This document shows, one piece after another, positions 33,795 through 41,614 of a stretch of 64,000 bases of DNA (its first letter is position 1; the number at the start of each line of letters is the position of its first letter). Location of the stretch: positions 20,678 to 84,677 of the forward strand of contig JAEXYH010000098.1 in the NCBI GenBank assembly GCA_023451735.1. Reading direction: 5' to 3'. The DNA comes from Pseudomonadota bacterium (GTDB taxonomy: Bacteria; Pseudomonadota; Alphaproteobacteria; Rhizobiales; Rhizobiaceae). The position numbers were made by a program, and so were the translations under genes. Below the pieces are notes generated by a model, which saw only the letters and a list, made by a program, of their open reading frames with translations, ran no database searches and was not told the DNA's origin.

Positions 33795-34822
33795 GCGGCC
33801 CTCCTTGCCCGGTAGAGAATGACCGAAAAGAACGGTACGCCGACCAGCGCCGTGACGACGCCGATGGGAAGCACCTGCGGCGCTATGATGATGCGCGAGA
33901 CGATGTCGGCAATGACCATGAACAGGGCACCGACCAGCGCGCAGGCGGGCAGCAGGCGCATGTGGCCCGGCCCGACGATGAAGCGGGCGGCATGCGGGAT
34001 GACCAGCCCGACAAAGCCGATCGCGCCGACCATGCTGACCATGGTGGCGGTCATCAGCGCCGTGACGAGAAGCAGCACGACACGCACGCGCTGGACTGCG
34101 ATGCCGAGCGAACGGGCGGCATCCTCGCCGAAGGTGAAGGCATCGAGCGCGCGGGAATGCCAGATGCAGACGACGAGGCCGATGCTGACGACGGAGGCGG
34201 CAAGCGCCACATCCGGCCAGCGCACGCCGGCGAAACTGCCAAGCAGCCAGAACATCACGCTGCGCGCCTGTTCGGCATTGGCCGAGGTCGAGACGATATA
34301 GGAGGTGAGTGCATTGAATAGCTGCGAGGCGGCGACGCCTGCAAGGATCGTGCGATCCGCTGTCTGCCGTCCGCTGGCGAGCATGACGACGAAGGCGAAG
34401 GCGAGCAGCGCACCGGCGAAGGCTCCCGCCGACAGCGAGATCGCGCCTGCGCCAAAACCGAGCAGCATGACCGAGACGGCACCGGTCGAGGCGCCGGCCG
34501 ATATCCCGAGCACATAGGGTTCCGCCAGCGGATTGCGCAGCAATGACTGCAGGATCGCGCCGGAAAGCGCCAGGCCCGCACCGCAGAAGGCGGCAACCAG
34601 CGAGCGCGACAGGCGGTAATCCCATATCACCGCTTCCTGGATACGGGGCACCGGGATGGCGGTGAGGCCGAGACGATTGGTGACTGCCGCGACCGTCGTT
34701 TCCATCGGAATGGTCATCTCGCCGATCGCCACGCCTGCGATCATCGCGACGAGGAGTGCGGTAAGGACGATGAGGACGCCGACAGTTCCGGCGGCCCAGA
34801 GCCTGATGCGGGATGGCGTCAC
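33791..34822 (-). CDS. ABC transporter permease (FecCD/BtuC family)
   Basis: A 343-residue inner-membrane permease with about ten helices. Family motifs are seen as DYRLSRSLVAAFCGAGLALSGAILQSLLRNPLAEPYVLGISAGA and the coupling region GAIGFVGLVIPHAARFIVGPGHMRLLPACALVGA. Such permeases import haem, iron-siderophores and vitamin B12. Only one permease gene is present, so a homodimer like BtuC2 is expected. It overlaps the binding-protein stop by four bases and the ATPase start by four. Confidence 0.93.
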   Translation of the reverse strand: MTPSRIRLWAAGTVGVLIVLTALLVAMIAGVAIGEMTIPMETTVAAVTNRLGLTAIPVPRIQEAVIWDYRLSRSLVAAFCGAGLALSGAILQSLLRNPLAEPYVLGISAGASTGAVSVMLLGFGAGAISLSAGAFAGALLAFAFVVMLASGRQTADRTILAGVAASQLFNALTSYIVSTSANAEQARSVMFWLLGSFAGVRWPDVALAASVVSIGLVVCIWHSRALDAFTFGEDAARSLGIAVQRVRVVLLLVTALMTATMVSMVGAIGFVGLVIPHAARFIVGPGHMRLLPACALVGALFMVIADIVSRIIIAPQVLPIGVVTALVGVPFFSVILYRARRAA

Positions 34823-35832
34823 TTCAGCAGTCCAAAACGTTCGAGGGATGCGGCGACGGTTTCAAGGCCAGATATCGTGCGGATCGTCGGGTTCATCGCC
34901 TGCGCGTCCATTTCGACGATATGGCCTTTTTCGACGGCGTCGAGCTTGCCGACGACAGGATCGGTGGTGAGGAATTTCTTCTTTACGGCCGGGTCGTCGG
35001 CACTCTGGTTGCGCCGGTCCATCGTGCCGATGACGATCACCGTCGGGTTTTCGGTGGCAATCGCTTCCCAGCCTATGAGCGGCCATTCCTGTTCAGAGGC
35101 TACGACATTTTTCGCGCCGAGGACCTGGGTGATGTAACCGGATGCGCCGTTCTTCCCGGCAACCCAGGCATCACCTGCGACTTCCGGCGAGGAAAACCAG
35201 TAGACGAAACTGACATCTTTCGCCTTGTCGGCAACGCGTGTGCGCACAGTCGCTTCGCGTGACTTGATCTCCGCAATCAGCTTCTCGCCGCGATTAGCTA
35301 CGTCGAAGATGCGGGATAGTTCGTCGATCTCCTGGTAAAGCAGATCCATCGAGAACATCTTCTTGCGGGCGCCGTCGGAGACGCTGTTGTCGGTCACTAC
35401 GCAATCGGTCGGCGAGACATAGCTCGGTACGTCGAGGTCGGCGAACTGCTGGCGTGTGCCGACGCGACCCTGCGGTCCGACAGAGGTGAGGAACTGAGCC
35501 GCTATGAAATCCGGTTCTCTTGCCACCACAGCCTCAAAGTTCGGCGTATTGGCAGCGATGCGATGGACCTTCTTATTGTCGGCGGCAAGCTCCGGCAGAA
35601 CCGGCGAGACCCAGATGGCGCTGCCGGCCATGCGATCGGCCAATCCCAGCATCAGCAGGATCTCGGTACTGTTCTGGCCGAGGCCGACAGCCCGTTGCGG
35701 AGCTTTATCGATGACGACGTCGGAACCGCAGTTCTCGATCGTCAGCGGATAGCTGGTCGGGGCGGCGAATGCGATAGAAGGCAAAGCGGTGAGGGGAAGC
35801 GCAGCAAGAGCGGCGATCAGGCCGTATTTCAT
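34819..35832 (-). CDS. Periplasmic binding protein, BtuF/FhuD-like, paralogue 2
   Basis: A 337-residue protein with a Sec signal (MKYGLIAALAALPLTALPSIAFAA). The TroA/BtuF-like fold is marked by APQRAVGLGQNSTEILLMLGLADRMAG, and the carboxy lobe by WPLIGWEAIATENPTVIVI and SMNPTIRTI-like AMNPTIRTISGLE. It is clearly paralogous to the next gene upstream and shares most landmarks but differs in the residues lining the likely ligand cleft. AGGACTGG precedes ATG 35832. It sits 79 bases after the first paralogue. Confidence 0.9.
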   Translation of the reverse strand: MKYGLIAALAALPLTALPSIAFAAPTSYPLTIENCGSDVVIDKAPQRAVGLGQNSTEILLMLGLADRMAGSAIWVSPVLPELAADNKKVHRIAANTPNFEAVVAREPDFIAAQFLTSVGPQGRVGTRQQFADLDVPSYVSPTDCVVTDNSVSDGARKKMFSMDLLYQEIDELSRIFDVANRGEKLIAEIKSREATVRTRVADKAKDVSFVYWFSSPEVAGDAWVAGKNGASGYITQVLGAKNVVASEQEWPLIGWEAIATENPTVIVIGTMDRRNQSADDPAVKKKFLTTDPVVGKLDAVEKGHIVEMDAQAMNPTIRTISGLETVAASLERFGLLK

Positions 35833-35911
35833 GTCCAGTCCTTTCGGATGACGGATAAGAGACGAGCGAAACACCGCCCGGCCACATGGCGGGCGGTGAC
35901 TACGTCGTGGC

Positions 35912-36931
35912 CTAGTTTGCCAACCCGAAGGACTGAATGCCCTTGGCCAGCGTCTCGATCCCGTCGATCGTGCGGATCGTCGGGTTCATCGACTGGGCAT
36001 CCATCATCACGAAGCGCTTGTTCTTCACCGCATCGAGCTGGCTGACGACGGGATCGCTTTCGAGGAACGAGACTTTCACCGCCGGATCGTCGGCGGCATA
36101 ACGGCGGCGATCCATGGTGGCGATGACGATCACCGCCGGATCGGCCTGAGCGATCGTTTCCCAACCGACCAGCGGCCATTCCTCTTCCGTCGTCACCACG
36201 TTCTTGGCGCCGATCGTTTTCAGGATATAGGCTGGGGCACTGTTCTTGCCGGCGATGAAGGCGTCGCCCTTGGTCCCCTTGCTGGAGAACCAGAAGACGA
36301 TCGGCAGGTTCTTGGCCTCTGCACCCTTAATCGAGGCAACCGCCGCCGCTTCACGCGCCTTGAGATCGGAAATCAGCTTCTCGCCACGGTCCTGAATGTC
36401 GAAAATTTCGGCGAGTTCGGCGATCTCGCGATAGATCAGGTCCATCGTGAACAGTTCCTTGCGTACCCCGTCACCGCCTTCAAGATTGGTCTTGGCGACG
36501 CAATCAGCCGGCGAGAGATAGGTATTGACGCCGATGTCGGAAAACTGTTCGCGCTTGGCGACGGAACCCATCGGACCGACATGCCATTCGAACTCGGCAG
36601 CGACCAGGTCCGGCTCGAGCCCGACGATCGATTCGAAGCTTGGATCGTTGTCGGCAAGCCGTTTGATCTTTGCATTCGCCTCGGCATATCGCGGCAGGAC
36701 GGGACCGACCCAAACGGCGGTACCGGCGATCTTGTCGGCAAGACCGAGCGAATAGAGCACTTCGGTCATGCCCTGACCGATGGAGACAATCTTTGCCGGC
36801 GCCTTGTCGAAGGTCACCTTCTGTCCGCAGTTCTCAAGCGTCAGCGGATAGCTGGTCGAGGCTGCTAATGCCGTTGCGGGAAGTGCTGCGGTGGAGACCG
36901 CAAAGAGAGCGGCGATCAGGCCGAATTTCAT
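35912..36931 (-). CDS. Periplasmic binding protein, BtuF/FhuD-like, paralogue 1
   Basis: A 339-residue protein with a Sec signal ending LPATALAA. The mature part shares blocks with paralogue 2: YPLTLENCGQKVTFDKAP, STEVLYSLGLADKIAG-type segment, WPLVGWETIAQADPAVIVIATMDRRRYAADDPAVK and SMNPTIRTIDGIE. It is the first gene after the cobalamin riboswitch, so corrinoid or cobalt chelate is the most likely ligand. AGGACAGG lies before ATG 36931; the longer frame from 36994 would spoil the signal peptide. Confidence 0.9.
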   Translation of the reverse strand: MKFGLIAALFAVSTAALPATALAASTSYPLTLENCGQKVTFDKAPAKIVSIGQGMTEVLYSLGLADKIAGTAVWVGPVLPRYAEANAKIKRLADNDPSFESIVGLEPDLVAAEFEWHVGPMGSVAKREQFSDIGVNTYLSPADCVAKTNLEGGDGVRKELFTMDLIYREIAELAEIFDIQDRGEKLISDLKAREAAAVASIKGAEAKNLPIVFWFSSKGTKGDAFIAGKNSAPAYILKTIGAKNVVTTEEEWPLVGWETIAQADPAVIVIATMDRRRYAADDPAVKVSFLESDPVVSQLDAVKNKRFVMMDAQSMNPTIRTIDGIETLAKGIQSFGLAN

Positions 36932-37086
36932 GTCCTGTCCTTTCAAAGAAGATGGCTGAGCCGGGATGAAAGGCAGGACGAAGCACGACCGCAATTGCGG
37001 TCTGCATCAAAATGGCGGGCGACGGCGTCGCTGGCGTCATAACATCTCCCTGCCGGAACACCTCGTCCGGTATTGGTCTAGCCTTA
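36932..37086 (-). promoter_or_regulatory. Expression platform between riboswitch and first binding protein
   Basis: The segment holds the perfect palindrome GACCGCAATTGCGGTC (about 36988-37003) and an A-poor stretch before the ribosome site AGGACAGG. It is long enough for a switch between terminating and non-terminating folds. An overlapping reading frame from an ATG here runs far into the gene and is not a convincing leader peptide. Confidence 0.45.
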
Positions 37087-37258
37087 GCTACGGCAGGTCT
37101 CCTGACTTGCGGCTCGAATGCCTTTTCGTCTCCTTCCCGGCCACAAGACCAGTGGATATGACGAAAGGCTCGCCGCTTACAGTTGCGAGGGCAGTCGCGG
37201 GATCGGTCCAGAAGACCCCACCGCGTTCCCTTTTCATCTGCGAATGCAGAACCGTAGC
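37087..37258 (-). ncRNA. Cobalamin riboswitch of the ABC operon
   Basis: On the minus strand the conserved blocks are complete: GGGAAcgcGGTG, CCCGCGACTGCCCTCGCAACTGTAAGCGG region, CCACTGG, CCGGGAAGG and the B12 box CCGCAAGTCAGGAGACCTGCC. The closing P1 stem is perfect, GCTACGG (37252-37258 region) with CCGTAGC (37087-37093). It precedes the first binding-protein gene by about 155 bases. Riboswitches of this class lower expression when cobalamin is abundant, so the operon should be induced on B12 shortage. Confidence 0.95.
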
Positions 37259-37355
37259 GCGCCCTTGATAGGAGACATGCCGAAGCTTGTCCAGTGAACT
37301 TGCGTGATGAGGCGCCTCTACCAAGGTGGCTTGACAGCGCTTCGATCACATGTTG

Positions 37356-37372
37356 ACGTAATAGTATAACGT
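37356..37372. promoter_or_regulatory. Zur-box-like palindrome upstream of COG0523 GTPase
   Basis: ACGTAATAGTATAACGT contains GTAATAGTATAAC, one base away from the proteobacterial Zur core GTTATANTATAAC. The symmetry extends two more bases on each side. It lies 27 bases before the ATG, where binding would block transcription. TTGACA (37331-37336) or TTGACG (37353-37358) may be the -35. Zur control is inferred from the match. Confidence 0.65.
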
Positions 37373-37398
37373 AACGACTAACGCAACGGACATCTGAA

Positions 37399-38604
37399 AT
37401 GAAGGACAAGCTTCCCGTCACCGTGCTTTCCGGCTTCCTGGGTGCCGGCAAGACGACCATGCTCAACCATATTCTCGCCAACCGGCAGGGCATGCGCGTG
37501 GCCCTGATCGTCAACGACATGAGCGAGGTGAATATCGATGCAGCCCTTGTGCGGGATGGCGGTGCCAACCTGTCGCGCACCGAAGAGCAAATGGTGGAGA
37601 TGACCAATGGCTGCATCTGCTGCACGCTGCGTGACGACCTGCTGAAGGAGGTGCGCGCGCTCGCCGAGCAGGGGCGGTTCGATTATCTGCTGATCGAATC
37701 TACCGGCATAGCCGAGCCGCTGCCCGTTGCCGCCACCTTCGATTTTCGCGATGAAAATGGCAGAAGCCTGTCGGACGTGTCGAGACTGGACACGATGGTG
37801 ACGGTGGTCGATGCCGCGAACCTCCTGAAGGATTACGGCTCCGGCGATTTCCTCGCCGATCGCGGCGAGACGGCAGGCGAGGGTGACAATCGCACCATTG
37901 TCGATCTTCTGGTCGAGCAGATCGAGTTCGCCGATGTCGTGGTCTTGAACAAGATCGGCACGGCAACGCCTGCCGAGCGCGACGCGGCGCGGAAAATCAT
38001 CGTTGCGCTCAATCCGGATGCGAAGCTGATCGAAACCGACTTCGGCCAGGTGGATCTCAAGGATGTGCTGGGCACGGGCCGGTTCGATATCGATAAGGCG
38101 GAAGAACATCCGCTCTGGTTCAAGGAACTGCACGGTTTCAAGGATCACGTGCCGGAGACGGAGGAATACGGTATCCGCTCTTTCGTCTATCGCGCCAGAA
38201 AACCGTTAGATCCGATGCTGTTTCAGCGCTTTATCGATCGTTCGTGGCCGGGAGTGGTGCGCGCAAAAGGCTTCTTCTGGCTGGCGACACGACCGCATTT
38301 CGTCGGCGAGATCAGCCAAGCGGGTGCCTTGGTCCGCACCGGCCGAACAGGGTTGTGGTGGTCGGCCGTGCCGCAGGAGCGCTGGCCACAGACGCCGGAA
38401 TTTGCCGAGATGATGAAGCCTTATCTCGACCCTGTCTGGGGGGATCGTCGACAGGAGATCGTTTTCATCGGCGCCGACCCGATGAACGAGCAGAGTATCC
38501 GGGCCGAGCTGGATAACTGTCTAGTAGATGCACCGGCTTTCGCGCCCGAACTATGGAAGAACCTGCCGGACCCCTTCGTCAGCTGGGAACGGCAGGCTTC
38601 ATAA
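37399..38604 (+). CDS. COG0523 (CobW/ZigA-type) metallochaperone GTPase
   Basis: A 401-residue G3E-family GTPase. Walker A is GFLGAGKTT at 12-20, the metal-binding CxCC motif is GCICC at 71-75, and Walker B/ESTGIAEP at about 100-107. The guanine-specificity motif reads NKIG (184-187) in place of NKxD. The carboxy-terminal CobW_C domain includes GIRSFVYRARKPLDP and WPGVVRAKGFFWLATRP. The family delivers Zn or Co to target enzymes. A Zur-like box favours zinc; the B12 operon on the other side makes a CobW-type role possible. Confidence 0.88.
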   Translation: MKDKLPVTVLSGFLGAGKTTMLNHILANRQGMRVALIVNDMSEVNIDAALVRDGGANLSRTEEQMVEMTNGCICCTLRDDLLKEVRALAEQGRFDYLLIESTGIAEPLPVAATFDFRDENGRSLSDVSRLDTMVTVVDAANLLKDYGSGDFLADRGETAGEGDNRTIVDLLVEQIEFADVVVLNKIGTATPAERDAARKIIVALNPDAKLIETDFGQVDLKDVLGTGRFDIDKAEEHPLWFKELHGFKDHVPETEEYGIRSFVYRARKPLDPMLFQRFIDRSWPGVVRAKGFFWLATRPHFVGEISQAGALVRTGRTGLWWSAVPQERWPQTPEFAEMMKPYLDPVWGDRRQEIVFIGADPMNEQSIRAELDNCLVDAPAFAPELWKNLPDPFVSWERQAS

Positions 38605-38636
38605 GCTGAAATGTGGAGATGTTCTGGCTGGCGCTC

Positions 38637-39482
38637 TTACAGCGCGTTGGCCAGTGCAACAAATTCCTCGACGGAAAGCGTTTCCGCGCGGCGTTGCGGA
38701 TCGATGCCCACCTTGTTGAGCAGGGTTTCGCCGCCGACAGGCTTCAGGCTCTGGCGCAGCATCTTGCGGCGCTGGCCGAAGGCGGCGTGGGTGATGCGCT
38801 CAAGTTTAGCTACATCACAGGGCAGAGGATTGGCACGCGGCGTCAGATGCACGACGGTGGACGTTACCTTGGGTGGCGGCGAAAAGGCCTGAGGCGGCAC
38901 GTCGAACACCATATGGGCATCCGTCCGCCAGCCGCAGATGACGCCGAGGCGGCCGTAATGGTCGTCGTCCTGATCGGCGACGATGCGCATGCCGACTTCC
39001 TTCTGGAACATCAGTGTCAGGCTTTCCCAGAAGGGAGGCCATTTGCCATCTTCCGGCAAAAGCCAGTTGAGAAGCAGCTGTGTGCCGACATTATAGGGAA
39101 GGTTGGCAATAATTCTGACCGGTCCGCCATCGGCCTTCTCGGCGGCGAGAGCGGCGAAATCGGTCTTCAGCGCATCACCCTCGATGACTTCGAGCTTTCC
39201 CGGATAGTGGTCAGAGACCTCCGCAAGAACGGGGAGCGCGCGCGCATCGCGCTCGACCGCGACCACCTTCTTGGCCCCGAGCGCCAGGATGGAGCGGGTA
39301 AGGCCACCTGGACCCGGTCCGACCTCGAACACCGTCACGCCTTCGAGCGAACCGGATGAGCGGGCGATCTTCTGGGTCAGGTTGAGATCGAAGAGAAAAT
39401 TCTGGCCAAGCGATTTTTTCGCATCCAGGCCGTGGCGCTGGATGACGTCGCGAAGCGGCGGGAGTCCGTCAAGTGTCGCCAT
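38637..39482 (-). CDS. rsmA: 16S rRNA dimethyladenosine transferase
   Basis: A 281-residue enzyme (KsgA) that dimethylates two adenines near the 3' end of 16S rRNA. KSLGQNFLFD marks the start of the domain, motif I is FEVGPGPGGLT, the catalytic motif is NLPYNVGTQLL, and the carboxy domain has PPPKVTSTVVHLTPR and FGQRRKMLRQSL. Its ATG overlaps the pdxA stop (TGATG). It is the last gene of the lptF-to-rsmA run, as commonly found next to pdxA and surA. Confidence 0.97.
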   Translation of the reverse strand: MATLDGLPPLRDVIQRHGLDAKKSLGQNFLFDLNLTQKIARSSGSLEGVTVFEVGPGPGGLTRSILALGAKKVVAVERDARALPVLAEVSDHYPGKLEVIEGDALKTDFAALAAEKADGGPVRIIANLPYNVGTQLLLNWLLPEDGKWPPFWESLTLMFQKEVGMRIVADQDDDHYGRLGVICGWRTDAHMVFDVPPQAFSPPPKVTSTVVHLTPRANPLPCDVAKLERITHAAFGQRRKMLRQSLKPVGGETLLNKVGIDPQRRAETLSVEEFVALANAL

Positions 39483-40522
39483 CAGACGATTACACCGAAT
39501 GCTGGGGTATCTGCTTCTATGTTCGTCGCCAGCTCTGCGGCAAGCTTCAGTGCCTCGACGAGGCTCGTTTCGCGTGCCACGCCCTGACCCGCGATGCCGA
39601 AGGCAGTACCGTGATCGGGGGATGTGCGTATGAAGGGAAGACCCAAGGTCACATTGACGGACGTATCAAAGCCGAGTGCCTTTGCTGGAATCAGCGCCTG
39701 ATCGTGATACATGCAGATCGCTACGTCATAACGCGTTCGTGCTTCATCATGGAACATCGTGTCCGCCGGAAGCGGCCCGAAGACGTGCAGGCCCTCTTCG
39801 CGCAGTCTGACGATCGCGGGATGGATGATCTGCTGATCTTCAAGGCCGATCGCACCGTCTTCACCCGCATGCGGATTGAGGCCCGCCACCGCTATACGGG
39901 GCTTCGCGATCCCGAAGCGGTTCTTCAGGTCCTCGTTGGTGACGCGGCAAGTGTCGACGATCAGGTCTTCCGTCAGTGCGGCCGGGACATCCTTGAGCGG
40001 GATATGGATTGTCACAGGGATGGCGCGCAGCTTCGGGCCTGCGAGCATCATCACTGGCAGGTAAGGCCGTTTCGTTACTTTCGAAGCGAGGTCGGCAAGG
40101 AATTCAGTATGACCGGGAAACTTGAAGCCTGACTGATAAAGGACCGATTTCGCGATCGGATTGGTCACGATTGCGGAGGCGCGGCCGGAAAAGCAGAGGT
40201 CGACCGCCATCTCGATCGATGCAATCGTACCCCGCGCCGTTGACACATGCGGTTCGCCGGCAGCGACCTCGACACCCGACGAAATCGTAAGCACAGGGAT
40301 GGCATGATCAAAGAGCGATGCCGACGTTTCCGGAGTGGCCTCGCGGATCGGCACGTCGAGGTCGAGCAACGCGGCACGCGACCTCAAGACGATCGGATCC
40401 CCGATGAAAAGGAAAGGCGGCAGGCCGGTTTCCCGCCGTGCCGCCCACGCAGCCAGGGTAATATCCGGGCCGATCCCTGCGGGATCGCCCTGGGTCAATG
40501 CAAGCGGGCGGTCGGGCGCCAT
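39482..40522 (-). CDS. pdxA: 4-hydroxythreonine-4-phosphate dehydrogenase
   Basis: A 346-residue metal- and NAD-dependent enzyme of pyridoxal phosphate synthesis. LTQGDPAGIGPDIT opens the protein, FPGHTEFLA and GLNPHAGEDGAIGLED are substrate- and metal-binding motifs, and the end includes TSPDHGTAFGIAG. It lies 21 bases after surA and overlaps rsmA by one base. Its presence implies the DXP-dependent PLP route. Confidence 0.97.
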   Translation of the reverse strand: MAPDRPLALTQGDPAGIGPDITLAAWAARRETGLPPFLFIGDPIVLRSRAALLDLDVPIREATPETSASLFDHAIPVLTISSGVEVAAGEPHVSTARGTIASIEMAVDLCFSGRASAIVTNPIAKSVLYQSGFKFPGHTEFLADLASKVTKRPYLPVMMLAGPKLRAIPVTIHIPLKDVPAALTEDLIVDTCRVTNEDLKNRFGIAKPRIAVAGLNPHAGEDGAIGLEDQQIIHPAIVRLREEGLHVFGPLPADTMFHDEARTRYDVAICMYHDQALIPAKALGFDTSVNVTLGLPFIRTSPDHGTAFGIAGQGVARETSLVEALKLAAELATNIEADTPAFGVIV

Positions 40523-40543
40523 GGATACTCCGGAATGCTGTAG

Positions 40544-41482
40544 TCAGCGAAGGTCGATCTGCGCCTTCTCGCGCAATTCGTTGAGATATTTCTTGTCGTT
40601 CGGGTTTTCGCCGCTCTTTTCCGTCTTGCCAAGGTCTTCGGCGCGGAAAACAGCTTCTGCGGCAACGTCGTCGGAAACCTGACGCTGGTCGCATATGGCG
40701 AGGAATTCGACACCACGTTCGGTAATCTTGGTCGCGGTCGTACCGTTCTTGGCGTTCTCGATCAGCGGCTTCCAGTCATCCGGCAGGTTCGGCGTCATGA
40801 CGCGGCCGAGATCACGGACGGAGACGTCCATCATCGTTGCCGCAAAATCCTTGGCCTGGTCGCAGCCCGGGAACTTGGAGCGGGACGCTTCCGCCTGCGC
40901 CTTGCGCTTGTTGATGATCGCGTTACGCTTTGCGGCCGGCACGACGAAGATGATCTGTTTGAGGAAATATTCGGTCGTAACCGGCTTTTCTTTGCTTTCC
41001 TTCATGCGAGTGACGAGCTCCTGGCTCGACATGCGGCTACCACCACCGCCATAACGCGCGTTGAGCAGGCGAGGCCAGCTCATCTGTACGGCAATGAAAC
41101 TTTTGAAATGCTCCGCTGTAACGCCGGCCTGGTCCAGAATCTTGCCCATCTGGGCGGGTGTCATCTTGTTGCTGGCAGCGAAGCGCGCGAAGGAGGCATC
41201 GACGTCGTCGGTGCTGACCGACATCTTGACGCGGGCGATTTCCTGACGCTTGAGCGTCTCGTCGATCAGCTGCTCGCGGGCGGTCTTGGTATCCGCCTTC
41301 TGGCGCTGCAGGCGAAGGAAGGCGACACGACGCGCGACGTCGGCGGTGGTGATCGGCGTGCGGTTGACCACCGCGGCCACGCCACTGCTTTGGGCTGCCG
41401 CCACGACGGGATTGATGACGAGCGACGCCGCCAATGCGGTCATGGCGATCGCCAGCCTGCGCGTTCCGATCACTCCAAACAT
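40544..41482 (-). CDS. surA: SurA-like periplasmic chaperone
   Basis: A 312-residue exported protein with a signal peptide ending about VVAAAQ. The SurA amino-terminal chaperone domain (AAVVNRTPITTADVARRVAFLRLQ, then REQLIDETLKRQEIAR) is followed by one parvulin-like region (FAATMMDVSVRDLGRVMTPNLPDDW) in which peptidyl-prolyl isomerase residues are poorly kept. I infer an outer-membrane protein chaperone with little isomerase activity. AGGAG precedes ATG 41482. Its position after lptD agrees with the classical lptD-surA-pdxA-rsmA order. Confidence 0.88.
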   Translation of the reverse strand: MFGVIGTRRLAIAMTALAASLVINPVVAAAQSSGVAAVVNRTPITTADVARRVAFLRLQRQKADTKTAREQLIDETLKRQEIARVKMSVSTDDVDASFARFAASNKMTPAQMGKILDQAGVTAEHFKSFIAVQMSWPRLLNARYGGGGSRMSSQELVTRMKESKEKPVTTEYFLKQIIFVVPAAKRNAIINKRKAQAEASRSKFPGCDQAKDFAATMMDVSVRDLGRVMTPNLPDDWKPLIENAKNGTTATKITERGVEFLAICDQRQVSDDVAAEAVFRAEDLGKTEKSGENPNDKKYLNELREKAQIDLR

Positions 41483-41614
41483 CAGTCCACTCCTCTTGCG
41501 CTCGGGACGTGTCATGCGACTTGCGGGCCGCCTTTTACTATAAGCGTGCCCGCATGCGCAATCGTTGCGGCAAAACCATGACGGCGCCAGAGGGGCACCG
41601 TCAATTCTGCGCGA

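Noticed and set aside
33033..34625. Extended ATPase frame of 530 codons suggesting a fusion
   Set aside because: The upstream half is an out-of-frame reading of the permease; a strong ribosome site precedes ATG 33794.
36834..37625. Frame with a possible leader peptide behind the riboswitch
   Set aside because: It runs through the riboswitch and deep into the binding-protein gene, unlike short regulatory leaders; similar readings occur in both paralogues because of their homology.
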